A DNA stretch of 64,000 bases from Mesorhizobium wenxiniae (GTDB lineage Bacteria; Pseudomonadota; Alphaproteobacteria; Rhizobiales; Rhizobiaceae): the NCBI RefSeq assembly GCF_002284535.1, contig NZ_NPKH01000041.1, positions 91,065-155,064 on the forward strand. Reading direction: 5' to 3'. The notes below the pieces were generated by a model. That model was not told the DNA's origin, did no database searches, and worked only from the letters and a program-made list of their open reading frames with translations. The translations under genes and the position numbers were made by a program. Shown in pieces: positions 18,527 through 27,937 of this stretch (position 1 is the first letter of the stretch; every line of letters starts with the position of its first letter).

Positions 18527-21500
18527 ATGCCAGCGCTCGATGCCATCCGCCAGCAGATCCGTGCCAATTACTTGCCCGATGAAGACGAGGCCGTGAAGCG
18601 GCTGGCCGAGGCGACAGGGCTTTCGACGAAAGAGCGGAAGGCAATCTCGGCCCGCGCCGCCGACCTGGTGCGGGCGGTGCGCGGCTCGTCCGATCCGCGG
18701 CTGATGGAAGTCTTTCTGTCCGCTTATGGCCTTTCCACCAAGGAGGGCGTCGCGCTGATGTGCCTGGCCGAAGCGCTGCTGCGGGTGCCCGACACCGAAA
18801 CGATGGACGACCTCATCGCCGACAAGATCGCGCCGCACGACTGGTCGGCGCATTCAGGGGGCTCGAGCTCGATCTTCGTCAATGCGTCGACCTGGGCGCT
18901 GATGCTGACCGGCCGGGTGCTTGACGAGGGCGAGGGCGGCATCGAAGGGACGCTGCGCGCCATGGTGCGCCGGCTGGGCGAGCCGGTCATCCGCAAGGCG
19001 GTCGCCGCCGCCATGCGCGAGATGGGCGAGCAGTTCGTGCTCGGCCGCACGATTGCCGAGGCCGTCAAGCGCGGCCGGCCGATGACCCAGAAAGGCTATT
19101 TCTATTCCTTCGATATGCTGGGCGAAGCGGCCCGCACCGAGGCGGACGCGTTGCGCTATCTCAAGGCCTATGCCGACGCCATCTCATCGCTCGATGCCGG
19201 CGCCAATGGTCCCGACATCCGCCAGAACCACGGCATCTCGGTCAAGCTCTCGGCGCTGCACCCGCGCTATGAAGTGACGCAAAAGGAAAAGATGCTGCCT
19301 GTGATGGCCGAGCGGCTTTTGTCGCTGGCGCTGGCGGCGCGCCATTCGCGCATGGGCCTCAACATCGACGCCGAGGAGGCCGACCGCCTCGACCTGTCGC
19401 TCGAAATCATCGAGCGGGTGCTGGCCGAGCCGGAGCTTGCCGGCTGGAACGGTTTTGGCGTCGTCGTCCAGGCCTATGGTCCGCGCGCCGCCTTCGTCAT
19501 CGATTGGCTCTATGCGCTGGCGAAGAAGTACGACCGCACCATCATGGTGCGGCTGGTCAAGGGCGCCTATTGGGACACCGAGATCAAGCGGGCGCAGACG
19601 CTCGGGCTCGACGGATATCCGGTCTTCACCCGCAAGGCCAACACCGACGTTTCCTACCTCGCCTGCGCGAAGAAGCTGCTGTCGATGACCGACCGCATCT
19701 ATCCGCAATTCGCCACCCACAACGCCCACACCGTCGCCGCCATCCTGTCGATGGCTGGGGATCGTGACTCATTCGAGTTCCAGCGCCTGCACGGCATGGG
19801 CGAGGCGTTACATGAGACGGTGCGGCGGGCCGAGGGTACGAGCTGCCGCATCTATGCGCCGGTCGGCGCGCATTCCGACCTGCTTGCCTATCTGGTCCGC
19901 CGGCTGCTCGAAAACGGCGCAAACTCCTCCTTCGTCCACCAGCTCACCGACGAGGAGGTCGAGCCGGAGGATATCGCTCGAGATCCACTCGAAACCGTCG
20001 AGAAACAGGGTCCGGCCAGCAATCCGGCGATCCCCAGCCCGTCGGCGATCTTCGGTGCTGGCCGCCGCAATTCGAAGGGGTTCGACATCACCGATCCGGT
20101 GATGCTGGCCGCGATCGACAAGGCGAAGGCCGAGTTTGCTGGGCCGGACCGCTGGCACGCCAAGCCGATCACCCGGGCCGCCGGCTACGGCAAGCAGCGT
20201 CCGGTGGTCAATCCGGCAAAGCCGGACGAAGTGGTCGGCACGGTCAGCGAGGCCACCGCCAAGCAGGTCGCGACCGCCGTGCGCATCGCGGTGGAGGCGC
20301 AGCCGGCATGGGCGAGGCGCGCCGTCGCCGAGCGTGCCACCATGCTCAACCGCGCCGCCGACCTCTATGAGGCCAATGCCGTCGAATTCTTCGCGCTCGC
20401 CGCCCGCGAGGCCGGCAAATCACTGGCCGACGGCGTCGCCGAAGTGCGCGAGGCGGTCGATTTCCTGCGCTATTACGCAACCGAGGCGGCCAATGCCGAA
20501 CCTGGAACCGAGGCGCGCGGCGTGATCGCGTGTATCTCGCCATGGAATTTTCCGCTCGCCATCTTCACCGGCCAGATTGCGGCAGCTCTCGTCACCGGCA
20601 ATTCGGTCATCGCCAAGCCGGCCGAGCAGACGCCGCTGATCGCCTTCCGCGCCGTCGAATTGCTGCGCGAAGCCGGCGTGCCGGAAGACGTCATCCAGCT
20701 TCTGCCCGGCGATGGCCCCTCGGTCGGCGGCCCACTGACATCAGATCCGCGCATTGCCGGCGTCTGCTTCACCGGCTCGACCGAGGTCGCCAAGCTGATC
20801 GAAAAGCAGTTGGCCGAGACCGCCGCGCCCGACGCCATGCTGATCGCCGAGACCGGCGGGTTGAATGCCATGATCGTCGATTCCACCGCGCTTCCCGAAC
20901 AAGCAGTACGCGACATCCTAGCCTCGGCCTTCCAGAGTGCCGGCCAGCGCTGCTCGGCGCTGCGCGTGCTCTATGTGCAGAAGGACGTCGAGAAGAAGAT
21001 GCTGGAGATGCTGAAGGGCGCGATGGAAACGCTCAGCCTCGGCGATCCCTGGTGGATTTCGACCGATGTCGGCCCGGTCATCGACGAGGAGGCACAAAAA
21101 TCGATCCGCGACTATTGCACTGACATGGGCCTGCAGGGCCGGCTGATCGCCAAGCTCGAAGCGCCGAAGGATGGCCGCTTCGTCGCGCCGCATGTCTTTC
21201 GGGTCAAGGGCATCGAGGACATCGAGCGCGAGGTGTTCGGACCGGTGCTGCACGTCGCCACTTTCGACGCCGACGATATCGACGGGGTCATCGCCGCGAT
21301 CAACCGCAAGGGTTATGGCCTGACTTTCGGCCTGCACACCCGCATCGAAGGCCGCGCCCAGCATTTCGTCGACGGCATCCATGCCGGCAACATCTATGTC
21401 AACCGCAACCAGATCGGCGCCGTGGTCGGGTCGCAGCCGTTCGGCGGCGAAGGGCTTTCCGGTACCGGGCCGAAGGCCGGCGGACCGCAATATCTCAGGC

Positions 21501-22138
21501 GGTTCCGCAAGGGGCCGGAGGCGGGCACGCCTATTCTTGACGGCCGCAAGGTGACGGCGACCGAACTCGCCGACAATCTGCCGGACCCGGCGCTGGGCGG
21601 CTGGTCGACGCGGGCGGACCGGGTGGCGGTGCTGAGGAAGCATTTGCGCGGCAAGGGTGCTGCGGCCATCGGTGCCGCCGCCGGCATCGATTTCGGCCAG
21701 GTCGATCTGCCGGGCCCGACCGGCGAGGCCAACACGCTGTCGCTGTCGCCGCGCGGCCGTGTGCTCTGTCTGGGACCGGACGCCGACACGCTGCTTGCCC
21801 AGACCATCCAGGCGCTGGCGGCCGGCAATGCGGTGCTGGCCGTCGCGCCCGGTGCGCCGGCGGCACTGTCGCCGCTGACCGGCAAGGGCCTGCCGATGGC
21901 GGCCATCGACGGCCGGCCCGACCCGGTCGAGGCACGCGCGCTGCGTGTAGACCTCGTCGCCTTTTCCGGCACGCCCGAGGCCGCGCGTATCGTGCGCAAG
22001 GTGATCGCCGACCGCGCCGGCCCGATCGTGCCGCTGGTCAGCGAAGTGCTCAACCCGGCGGCCTATGCGCATGAGCGCGCCGTCTGCGTCGACACTACGG
22101 CTGCTGGTGGCAATGCCAGCCTGCTGGCCGCGGCTTAA
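18527..22138 (+). CDS. putA: Bifunctional proline dehydrogenase / L-glutamate gamma-semialdehyde dehydrogenase
   Basis: A 1203-residue enzyme converting proline to glutamate. The FAD-dependent proline dehydrogenase barrel covers roughly residues 140-450 (VRLVKGAYWDTEIKRAQ; FATHNAHTVA). The aldehyde dehydrogenase covers ~540-1000, with Glu in AETGGLNAM near 775 and the catalytic Cys in SAGQRCSALR near 806. A C-terminal ALDH-like extension follows. The RHH DNA-binding domain of gammaproteobacterial PutA is absent, consistent with regulation by the divergent Lrp gene. ATG 18527 is preferred to the upstream TTG 18509. Confidence 0.95.
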   Translation: MPALDAIRQQIRANYLPDEDEAVKRLAEATGLSTKERKAISARAADLVRAVRGSSDPRLMEVFLSAYGLSTKEGVALMCLAEALLRVPDTETMDDLIADKIAPHDWSAHSGGSSSIFVNASTWALMLTGRVLDEGEGGIEGTLRAMVRRLGEPVIRKAVAAAMREMGEQFVLGRTIAEAVKRGRPMTQKGYFYSFDMLGEAARTEADALRYLKAYADAISSLDAGANGPDIRQNHGISVKLSALHPRYEVTQKEKMLPVMAERLLSLALAARHSRMGLNIDAEEADRLDLSLEIIERVLAEPELAGWNGFGVVVQAYGPRAAFVIDWLYALAKKYDRTIMVRLVKGAYWDTEIKRAQTLGLDGYPVFTRKANTDVSYLACAKKLLSMTDRIYPQFATHNAHTVAAILSMAGDRDSFEFQRLHGMGEALHETVRRAEGTSCRIYAPVGAHSDLLAYLVRRLLENGANSSFVHQLTDEEVEPEDIARDPLETVEKQGPASNPAIPSPSAIFGAGRRNSKGFDITDPVMLAAIDKAKAEFAGPDRWHAKPITRAAGYGKQRPVVNPAKPDEVVGTVSEATAKQVATAVRIAVEAQPAWARRAVAERATMLNRAADLYEANAVEFFALAAREAGKSLADGVAEVREAVDFLRYYATEAANAEPGTEARGVIACISPWNFPLAIFTGQIAAALVTGNSVIAKPAEQTPLIAFRAVELLREAGVPEDVIQLLPGDGPSVGGPLTSDPRIAGVCFTGSTEVAKLIEKQLAETAAPDAMLIAETGGLNAMIVDSTALPEQAVRDILASAFQSAGQRCSALRVLYVQKDVEKKMLEMLKGAMETLSLGDPWWISTDVGPVIDEEAQKSIRDYCTDMGLQGRLIAKLEAPKDGRFVAPHVFRVKGIEDIEREVFGPVLHVATFDADDIDGVIAAINRKGYGLTFGLHTRIEGRAQHFVDGIHAGNIYVNRNQIGAVVGSQPFGGEGLSGTGPKAGGPQYLRRFRKGPEAGTPILDGRKVTATELADNLPDPALGGWSTRADRVAVLRKHLRGKGAAAIGAAAGIDFGQVDLPGPTGEANTLSLSPRGRVLCLGPDADTLLAQTIQALAAGNAVLAVAPGAPAALSPLTGKGLPMAAIDGRPDPVEARALRVDLVAFSGTPEAARIVRKVIADRAGPIVPLVSEVLNPAAYAHERAVCVDTTAAGGNASLLAAA

Positions 22139-22171
22139 GGCGGCTGCTTCTATCTGTTAGGCGAGGTCACC

Positions 22172-22486
22172 TCACGCGCCCTCGACGACCGAAAAGCCCT
22201 CGAACTGCGGATGACCGAGATAGTGCACCTTGCTGGAGCCGCCGTTGCGGTGCGCGGCGCGGAAATTCTCGGATTTGGTCCAGGCGACGAAATCCTCATG
22301 GCTCGCCCACACGGTGTGCGAGGCAAACAGCGTGTAGCCTTCGGCCTCGTTGACCGGACCGCGCAGCAGATGAAATTCCTTGAAACCTTTCATCTCCGAA
22401 AGGCTCGAATCACGGTTTTTCCAGACGTCCTCAAAAGCGTCCTCAGAGCCGTTTTGTATCTTGAAGCGGTTCATGGCGATGTACAT
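22172..22486 (-). CDS. Antibiotic biosynthesis monooxygenase-fold protein, likely heme-degrading (HmuQ-like)
   Basis: A 104-residue ABM-domain protein. It starts MYIAMNRFKIQNGSEDAFE, continues with FKEFHLLRGP, and has the WASHEDFVAWTKSENFRAAH helix containing the His expected to ligate heme in IsdG/HmuQ-type oxygenases. It is last in the minus-strand run receptor - small exported protein - tonB - this gene, so opening imported heme to release iron is its likely job. ATG 22486 has AAGGAA upstream; the longer frame to 22552 is unlikely. Confidence 0.82.
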   Translation of the reverse strand: MYIAMNRFKIQNGSEDAFEDVWKNRDSSLSEMKGFKEFHLLRGPVNEAEGYTLFASHTVWASHEDFVAWTKSENFRAAHRNGGSSKVHYLGHPQFEGFSVVEGA

Positions 22487-22548
22487 TGGTGGTTCCTTTC
22501 GAGATTGGCGAACTGTGGCGGAAGCTGGAAACGACGAGGCAAAGATTC

Positions 22549-23547
22549 TCAAAACGGACCGATCTCGCCTGTAAACACCAGATTGTTGCCGACTTTTGTC
22601 GGGATGGGAGGGAAGGGGGCTGCCTTCCGCACGATGCCGAGCACGACCTGATCGAAGTCTGACGATCCGGAGCTTTGCAGAATGCGCAGTTCATTGATGC
22701 CGCCACGATTGCCAATGACGAATGTGACTACAGCATTGTTGCGCGCGGTTGCTTGCACCGACGGCGGGACGCCGCGATTGACGCGGCTGAGCTTTCTTAA
22801 GACGTCGCTGCGGTAGCTGGATTCCGCTGCGGTGCCTGCTTCATTTTGTTTCTTGCCCTTACTCGCCGCCTGAGCAGAGCGGTCCTGGCCATCTGCCGTC
22901 CCACGCTTCTCATCAGCTTCGCTTGCTCTTGAAGGGGGACTTGGTCTAGCGGTGGGGATCGGCGGCTGCCCGGCAAACGCAGCAGGCGCCTCGGTGCTTT
23001 CTGTCTGAACAGTCGGCTGTGCTGGCGTCTTCGGGACCACGCTCTGGTCATCGGCCGCCCCAGACACCAATATGTCTGGCATGGCTGCCGACTGTTTGAC
23101 AGCTTCCGGCAGAGGCTCAAGGGGCTGCTTCGTTGCTTCCGTGGTGGGCTGGGGAGGCTTTGTTGGCGGCACTGGTTTTTCGGCTTTTGCCGCCGCTGGT
23201 TTGGTCGGCTGCGGGTTCGGCACCAATGTGACCTTCATTGCCGGCGCTTCCCGATCCAGCGCGCTGCCGACCACGTTGGCGCCCGACTGATCGCTGCCCT
23301 CCGACTGAGTGGCATGCTGGAAGTCAAATGTTCCGGCAGGCGTAATCAGAAAAACCGCCGCGACCGCCGCATGTGCCAGGCAGGAGACGATGATCGCCGC
23401 GGTGTATACTCGCCCTGTTGGGCGCGCCTGTGCGAGCGGCTCGACCGGCTTCACGCCAATTTCGGCGCCGGTGTCTTGGCTGGTGTTTGGGCCGGTGCTT
23501 GGGCCGGTGCCTGGGCCGGTAGCTGAGATGGAGCTGGTTTCCTGCAT
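22549..23547 (-). CDS. tonB: TonB family energy transducer
   Basis: A 332-residue protein. An N-terminal tail with GPGTGPSTGP repeats precedes one membrane helix (VYTAAIIVSCLAHAAVAAVFLI). A Pro/Lys-rich periplasm-spanning linker (PVPPTKPPQPTTEATKQP) leads to the C-terminal TonB fold (YRSDVLRKLSRVNRGVPPSV, VVTFVIGNRGGI). It would transmit proton-motive force to the outer-membrane heme receptor encoded two genes upstream. ATG 23547 gives a normal TonB; the frame is open further upstream. A 12-bp tandem repeat in DNA (23487-23521) produces the Gly-Pro repeats. Confidence 0.88.
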   Translation of the reverse strand: MQETSSISATGPGTGPSTGPNTSQDTGAEIGVKPVEPLAQARPTGRVYTAAIIVSCLAHAAVAAVFLITPAGTFDFQHATQSEGSDQSGANVVGSALDREAPAMKVTLVPNPQPTKPAAAKAEKPVPPTKPPQPTTEATKQPLEPLPEAVKQSAAMPDILVSGAADDQSVVPKTPAQPTVQTESTEAPAAFAGQPPIPTARPSPPSRASEADEKRGTADGQDRSAQAASKGKKQNEAGTAAESSYRSDVLRKLSRVNRGVPPSVQATARNNAVVTFVIGNRGGINELRILQSSGSSDFDQVVLGIVRKAAPFPPIPTKVGNNLVFTGEIGPF

Positions 23548-23674
23548 GTCGCGGAACGGAAACTGCAGCGACCCTCTTGTCAAATTAAGATCATTTGCCC
23601 CCAGCGGCAAGAGGCCGGCCAGCGATCTTGCAAGGGTGTTTCGGGCGAGTGCGGGCTCCAGTCCCACTGTCTTC

Positions 23675-24118
23675 TCAGACCCCGAAGGCGATGCCGGTCT
23701 TGGTCTCTGTCTTCAGTCCACGCATGCAAGCGCCCGGCTCGATGCCGGTGCCCGCACATTCGGTCGAGCTGTTGATCAGCACACGGCTGACCTTGGCGCA
23801 ATCGGCGCCGGCAAGATCGAAACGCGTCACCTTGGTCTTGCCCGCCGGCAGGTCCTTGAAGTCGAGCACGGTCAGCCGGTCGACGACGCCGGCCTCGTTG
23901 AACAGCGCGATCTCGAACGCTGCTTTCGAGAGGTCGGCGCCGAGAGTGTTGTTGACCACGAACGTCAAACGGCAGCCCTTTTCGGAGGCCTGCGCACCAT
24001 TGAGCTCAAGCGTGAGAGCAGGGACCGGCGCGGACTCTTGCGCCCACGCCGGACCCATCACAAGCGGCATCGCCAGCACCGAGGTCAGCAGGCGAAGCGA
24101 TGCCGTCAAGCTTATCAT
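23675..24118 (-). CDS. Small exported protein of the heme receptor operon (function unknown)
   Basis: A 147-residue protein with a signal peptide ending PAWA-QES. The mature domain is a beta-type fold: LTLELNGAQASEKGCRLTFVV, LSKAAFEIALFNEAG. It has four cysteines (KGC, ADC, TEC, GAC) that could form two disulfides. It begins six bases after the receptor gene ends, so it is surely co-transcribed. Rhizobial heme loci often carry a homologue here, but its role is not established; a periplasmic aid to heme transfer is possible. Confidence 0.72.
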   Translation of the reverse strand: MISLTASLRLLTSVLAMPLVMGPAWAQESAPVPALTLELNGAQASEKGCRLTFVVNNTLGADLSKAAFEIALFNEAGVVDRLTVLDFKDLPAGKTKVTRFDLAGADCAKVSRVLINSSTECAGTGIEPGACMRGLKTETKTGIAFGV

Positions 24119-24123
24119 TGTCG

Positions 24124-26358
24124 TCAGCCTCCAAATCGCATTGTCGCCGCCAGCTTGAGCGTGACGCCGGGCTCGTAAATTACACTCGTGGCCGATGCAT
24201 TCAACGGGTTGGTGTATTTGACGTCGAACAAATTGTCGGCGCGGAAGTCGACCTTGAAATTGTCGGTCGCCTGGTAGCTGGCGAAGGCATTGACCAGCGT
24301 GTAGTCCTTGGCCACTGGGTTGCCCTTCGGCTTGCCATTGTACTGCACCTCGCCGCCGACGGTTAGCTTGTCCTCCAGAAAGCGGAAGCCGAGCTGCGCG
24401 GTGACTTGGGAAGACGGGACGGTGACGAGGTCTGCCCGCTCGCCGTCATAAGAGATGGTGTGGCCATCGATGATCGACGCCGAAATCCCGGCGAAACCCC
24501 AGCTGGCGTCGTAGACGCCTTCCATTTCAAAGCCGCGGATCTTGGCTTCTGCAAAGTTCTGGTACTGGAAGCAGATCGGGATGCCGGGGCCGAATGGGCA
24601 GCCGCTGGTCGGGTCGAATGCCGACAGGGTGACGCCGTCGATGTAGTCTTCGACATCGTTGTTGAAGTAGGCCGCCTTGAAACGAAACGCATCGCCGGCT
24701 TCGAGAATGTCGTCCAGCTTGTGGTTGACACCGAATTCGACGGTCTTGCCGATTTCAGGTTTCAGATCGGGATTGGGGAGAAACGGAAAGCTGACGCCTG
24801 CCGGATGATTGCCACTGATGAGGGTTTCCGACAGCGACGGAGAGCGATATCCCTCCGCGTAGGTGCCGTAGAATTGCAGCCCCGAAAGGCTGGCGGTTTC
24901 GAACGGCGAGACGCCGACGGTGATGCGCGGCGACAGCCGGTCGCCGGAAGTTTCGCCGACATCGCTTTCGAGCTTGTAGCTGTCGTAACGCAGCCCGGCG
25001 ATGACTTCGAGCCAGTCCAAGGTGAGCTTGTCCTGGATGTAGGCGCCGGAAACGTTTCGCTTGCCCGAAGGGGTGTAGAAACTGGCGCCGCCTGCGGCGC
25101 CACCCGTCTCGACGTCGTCGCCAACCCAGTCGCCACCGTAGGTCAGCTCGTGCGCAATGCCGGCGGTCTCGAAACGCGAGGTGTTCCAGATGTCGATACC
25201 CGAAGTGCCGATATCGAAAGTCGACATCGAACCCACCGGCAGGACGATGGGAAGACCGGTGACCGGATCAAACCGGTTTTGCGGAACGAGGCTTGTCATC
25301 TCCAGCTTGGTCTTATTGGAGGAAGCGTTGACGTGAAGATCGAGCCAGCTCTTGTCCTCATCGGTGATGTTGTAGCGCGCCGTGAAAGTATTCGCCTCCA
25401 GGTCGACGTCATTCACCGGCGTGCCGCCGCTGACCTCGTTCCAGCCGTCGCTCGTGCCATTCCAGCCCAGTTTTAGTTCGCTGTTTTCACTAGGGCGGAT
25501 GGTCGTCTTGAGAAGACCGCTTAAAACGTCGAAGCCGGTGCCGTTCACTGTATCGCCGCCGCCATCCTTGTAGTCGTCATAGTCGCGATAGACGATGTTG
25601 CCGAGGACATCCCAGTTTTCGTTGAAACGGTAGGCGCCGGCGGCGCTGGTCGTCCAGCCTTCGCCGTTGCTCTCGTAGCGCCCGGTCGCGGACGCGGCCC
25701 ATGTCTCGCCGTCGCGAAGATAATCTTCCGCGTCCTTGGTCTCAAACAAGGCGACGCCGCCGATGGCGCCCGAGCCGTAGGTGTTGGCGACCGGGCCGCG
25801 GATCACGTCGACGGATTTGATGAGCTCGGGGTCGATGTAGAAGGTCGATTGCGTGCCGTGGTCGGAGCGCTGGAAATTCTGCCGCGCACCGTCGACGATC
25901 ACCGCGACGCGGCCGAAATCCTGCAAGCCACGGATATTGATGCTGGAGCTGACGCGCCTTGCGTCTGCCTGGACCGCTACACCCGGCACACCCAACAGCA
26001 TTTCGTTTGGCGTAGTCGCCATGCGGCGTTCCAATTGCTCCTGATCGACATGGCTGACCGAAGCCAGGGAATCGATCGCCGTCTCGCCGGTGCGGCTGAT
26101 GACCAGGATCTGGTCGAGCAGCGTTGCGCCTCCCGGGGCAGCCTCTTCAGGCGTCTGCGCTTGTTCGGCCTGCTGCTGGTCTGCTGTCGGTTGGGCGGCC
26201 TGTTGAGCGTTTGCCGATGGCGTGAGCAGAGCGACCGCCGCAGCACCCGCCAGCAATGCCGCCATGCCCTTTGCCATTGATCGATGCGCCGGATTTCGAT
26301 GCGCCCTACCTGGGCTGCCATTCGCCAGACCCAGCCGTCCCCAATTCGCCAACCCCAT
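24124..26358 (-). CDS. hmuR: TonB-dependent outer-membrane heme receptor
   Basis: A 744-residue receptor. Signal peptide MAKGMAALLAGAAAVALL..ANA begins at internal ATG 26277. The plug domain shows LGVPGVAVQADARRVSSSIN, DGARQNFQRSDHG and SVDVIRGPVANTYGSGAIGG. The 22-strand barrel carries YRSPSLSETL and the NPDLKPE motif typical of ShuA/HmuR heme receptors. It ends in a terminal aromatic-type strand. ATG 26358 has a GGAG site and is retained, giving an unusually long leader; ATG 26277 gives a normal one. It heads the minus-strand operon and is divergent from hmuP. Confidence 0.9.
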   Translation of the reverse strand: MGLANWGRLGLANGSPGRAHRNPAHRSMAKGMAALLAGAAAVALLTPSANAQQAAQPTADQQQAEQAQTPEEAAPGGATLLDQILVISRTGETAIDSLASVSHVDQEQLERRMATTPNEMLLGVPGVAVQADARRVSSSINIRGLQDFGRVAVIVDGARQNFQRSDHGTQSTFYIDPELIKSVDVIRGPVANTYGSGAIGGVALFETKDAEDYLRDGETWAASATGRYESNGEGWTTSAAGAYRFNENWDVLGNIVYRDYDDYKDGGGDTVNGTGFDVLSGLLKTTIRPSENSELKLGWNGTSDGWNEVSGGTPVNDVDLEANTFTARYNITDEDKSWLDLHVNASSNKTKLEMTSLVPQNRFDPVTGLPIVLPVGSMSTFDIGTSGIDIWNTSRFETAGIAHELTYGGDWVGDDVETGGAAGGASFYTPSGKRNVSGAYIQDKLTLDWLEVIAGLRYDSYKLESDVGETSGDRLSPRITVGVSPFETASLSGLQFYGTYAEGYRSPSLSETLISGNHPAGVSFPFLPNPDLKPEIGKTVEFGVNHKLDDILEAGDAFRFKAAYFNNDVEDYIDGVTLSAFDPTSGCPFGPGIPICFQYQNFAEAKIRGFEMEGVYDASWGFAGISASIIDGHTISYDGERADLVTVPSSQVTAQLGFRFLEDKLTVGGEVQYNGKPKGNPVAKDYTLVNAFASYQATDNFKVDFRADNLFDVKYTNPLNASATSVIYEPGVTLKLAATMRFGG

Positions 26359-26441
26359 GCCCCAACTCCAAAATTCCAGATCCGATGCTGGCTGGCGTGG
26401 CGCTTGCTGGCATTTTTCATCGTGTCCGGCGTCTTAAATCT

Positions 26442-26494
26442 TGACTAACTTAGTCCGGTATTGCACTGACTAATAAACATGATTATCCAAGTCA
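26442..26494. promoter_or_regulatory. Iron-responsive operator region between hmuR and hmuP
   Basis: Bases 26480-26494 read TGA-N9-TCA, the IRO motif described for RirA-controlled rhizobial promoters. Nearby, 26443-26455 is the palindrome gactaa-c-ttagtc, also a TGA-N9-TCc near-match. Position between divergent heme genes and presence of rirA nearby support RirA control. A six-base motif is weak evidence alone. Confidence 0.5.
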
Positions 26495-26567
26495 AGAAAT
26501 GAATCGGCATATCACGCAAGCGTCGAGCCAGCCGACCAAGCCCGGCCCAGGAAAGGGATCGAACCAG

Positions 26568-26774
26568 ATGAACACGCACAATCCCAATGACTTTCGCTAT
26601 CGCGTCCGCCGTTCCGACGACAATTCGGCTCGTTTCGATCGGGTCCCGCTGACCGTGAGGACCCTGTCCAGCAACACACTGTTCCAGGGCGAGCACGAGA
26701 TCGGCATCGAGCACCATGGTGCGCTCTATCGGTTGAAGATTACCCGCCAGGGCAAGCTGATCCTCAACAAGTAG
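26568..26774 (+). CDS. hmuP: Hemin uptake protein HemP/HmuP
   Basis: A 68-residue HemP/HmuP family protein ending VRTLSSNTLFQGEHEI, IEHHGALYRLKITRQGKL, the family core. In rhizobia HmuP is a coactivator needed for expression of the heme receptor gene. ATG 26568 has AAAGGGA nine bases upstream. An in-frame ATG at 26499 would extend the protein by 23 residues but lies only four bases from the putative IRO site. It leads the hmuPSTUV strand. Confidence 0.87.
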   Translation: MNTHNPNDFRYRVRRSDDNSARFDRVPLTVRTLSSNTLFQGEHEIGIEHHGALYRLKITRQGKLILNK

Positions 26775-26831
26775 CTGCAAGGCGAGTGGCTGTAAGGCGA
26801 GTGAGTGTTAAGACAAGCAGGTATTTAAGAC

Positions 26832-27926
26832 ATGGACCAGCGCGTAAAACCCGCTCCGCACGAGATCCGGCGGGCGCGGGCAGACAATCCGAAGACGCGC
26901 GAGCGCGATCTCGCCGCCCAGCTTGGCATTTCGGAAGCCGAACTGGTCGCTGCGCATTGCGGCGACGGAGTCGTCCGCGTCGAGCCGCGCGTCAACGACC
27001 TTCTGACCGGCCTCGAAGCCGTCGGCGAGGTTATGGCGCTGACCCGTAACGAAAGCGCGGTGCACGAGAAGATCGGCGTCTACGACAAGGTCGTTACCGG
27101 CAACCACAATGCCATGGTGCTTGGCGAAAATATCGATCTGCGCATCTTCCCGAAAGTCTGGGCGCACGGCTTTGCCGTCGAAAAACGCGACGGCGGCGAT
27201 ATCAGGCGCAGCCTGCAGTTCTTCGATGCGGCAGGCGAGGCGGTGCACAAGGTGCATCTGCGGCCCGCGTCCAACCTCTATGCGTATCAGAAGCTGGTGG
27301 CCGAATTCGAATCGCCGAACCAGGAGTCAATGGTTGCGATTTCAGAGGGGGTCGCGATTTCAGAAGGGGCGATTTCAGAAGGCGGGCTCGAGAGCGAGGC
27401 CGGGCCTTCCGACGCTCCCGCTGATGTCGACGATCTGCGCGACCGCTGGAGCCGCCTGACGGACGTGCATCAGTTCTTCGGCATGCTGAAGACGCTGAAG
27501 CTCGACCGCCGCCAGGCGATGCGCATGGTCGGCCAGGATTACGCCTGGCTGCTCGACAACGATGCCGTTAGCGCGATGTTCCATCATGCCGCCGAGGGCG
27601 AGATGCCGATCATGTGCTTTGTCGGCAATCGCGGCTGCATCCAGATCCATTCGGGCCCGATCAAGTCGATCAAGCCGATGGGGCCTTGGATCAACGTGCT
27701 GGACGAAACCTTCCACCTGCATCTGCGAACCGACCACATCCATGAGGTCTGGGCCGTGCGCAAACCGACCAAGGACGGCCATGTCACGTCTCTCGAAGCC
27801 TATGGCGCCGACGGCAAGATGATCATCCAGTTCTTCGGCAAGCGCCATGAAGGTGAAAGCGAGCGCGAGGACTGGCGGTTTCTGGCAGAGAACCTGCCGC
27901 GCATTCCAAGCCCGACCGCAGCCTGA
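26832..27926 (+). CDS. hmuS: Heme-binding/degrading factor HmuS
   Basis: A 364-residue HemS/HmuS/ChuX protein with two tandem similar halves. The first half starts IRRARADNPKTRERDLAAQLGIS with the heme-contact region around VVTGNHNAMVLG. The second ends LDETFHLHLRTDHIHEVWAVRKPT. It receives cytosolic heme from HmuTUV. The interdomain linker has a lineage-specific expansion, SEGVAISEGAISEGG, encoded by a short tandem DNA repeat at 27336-27381. It lies 11 bp ahead of hmuT. Confidence 0.9.
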   Translation: MDQRVKPAPHEIRRARADNPKTRERDLAAQLGISEAELVAAHCGDGVVRVEPRVNDLLTGLEAVGEVMALTRNESAVHEKIGVYDKVVTGNHNAMVLGENIDLRIFPKVWAHGFAVEKRDGGDIRRSLQFFDAAGEAVHKVHLRPASNLYAYQKLVAEFESPNQESMVAISEGVAISEGAISEGGLESEAGPSDAPADVDDLRDRWSRLTDVHQFFGMLKTLKLDRRQAMRMVGQDYAWLLDNDAVSAMFHHAAEGEMPIMCFVGNRGCIQIHSGPIKSIKPMGPWINVLDETFHLHLRTDHIHEVWAVRKPTKDGHVTSLEAYGADGKMIIQFFGKRHEGESEREDWRFLAENLPRIPSPTAA

Positions 27927-27937
27927 GGACGACGACA

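Noticed and set aside
20918..22072. 384-codon minus-strand frame over putA
   Set aside because: A shadow; putA is continuous and conserved throughout this stretch.
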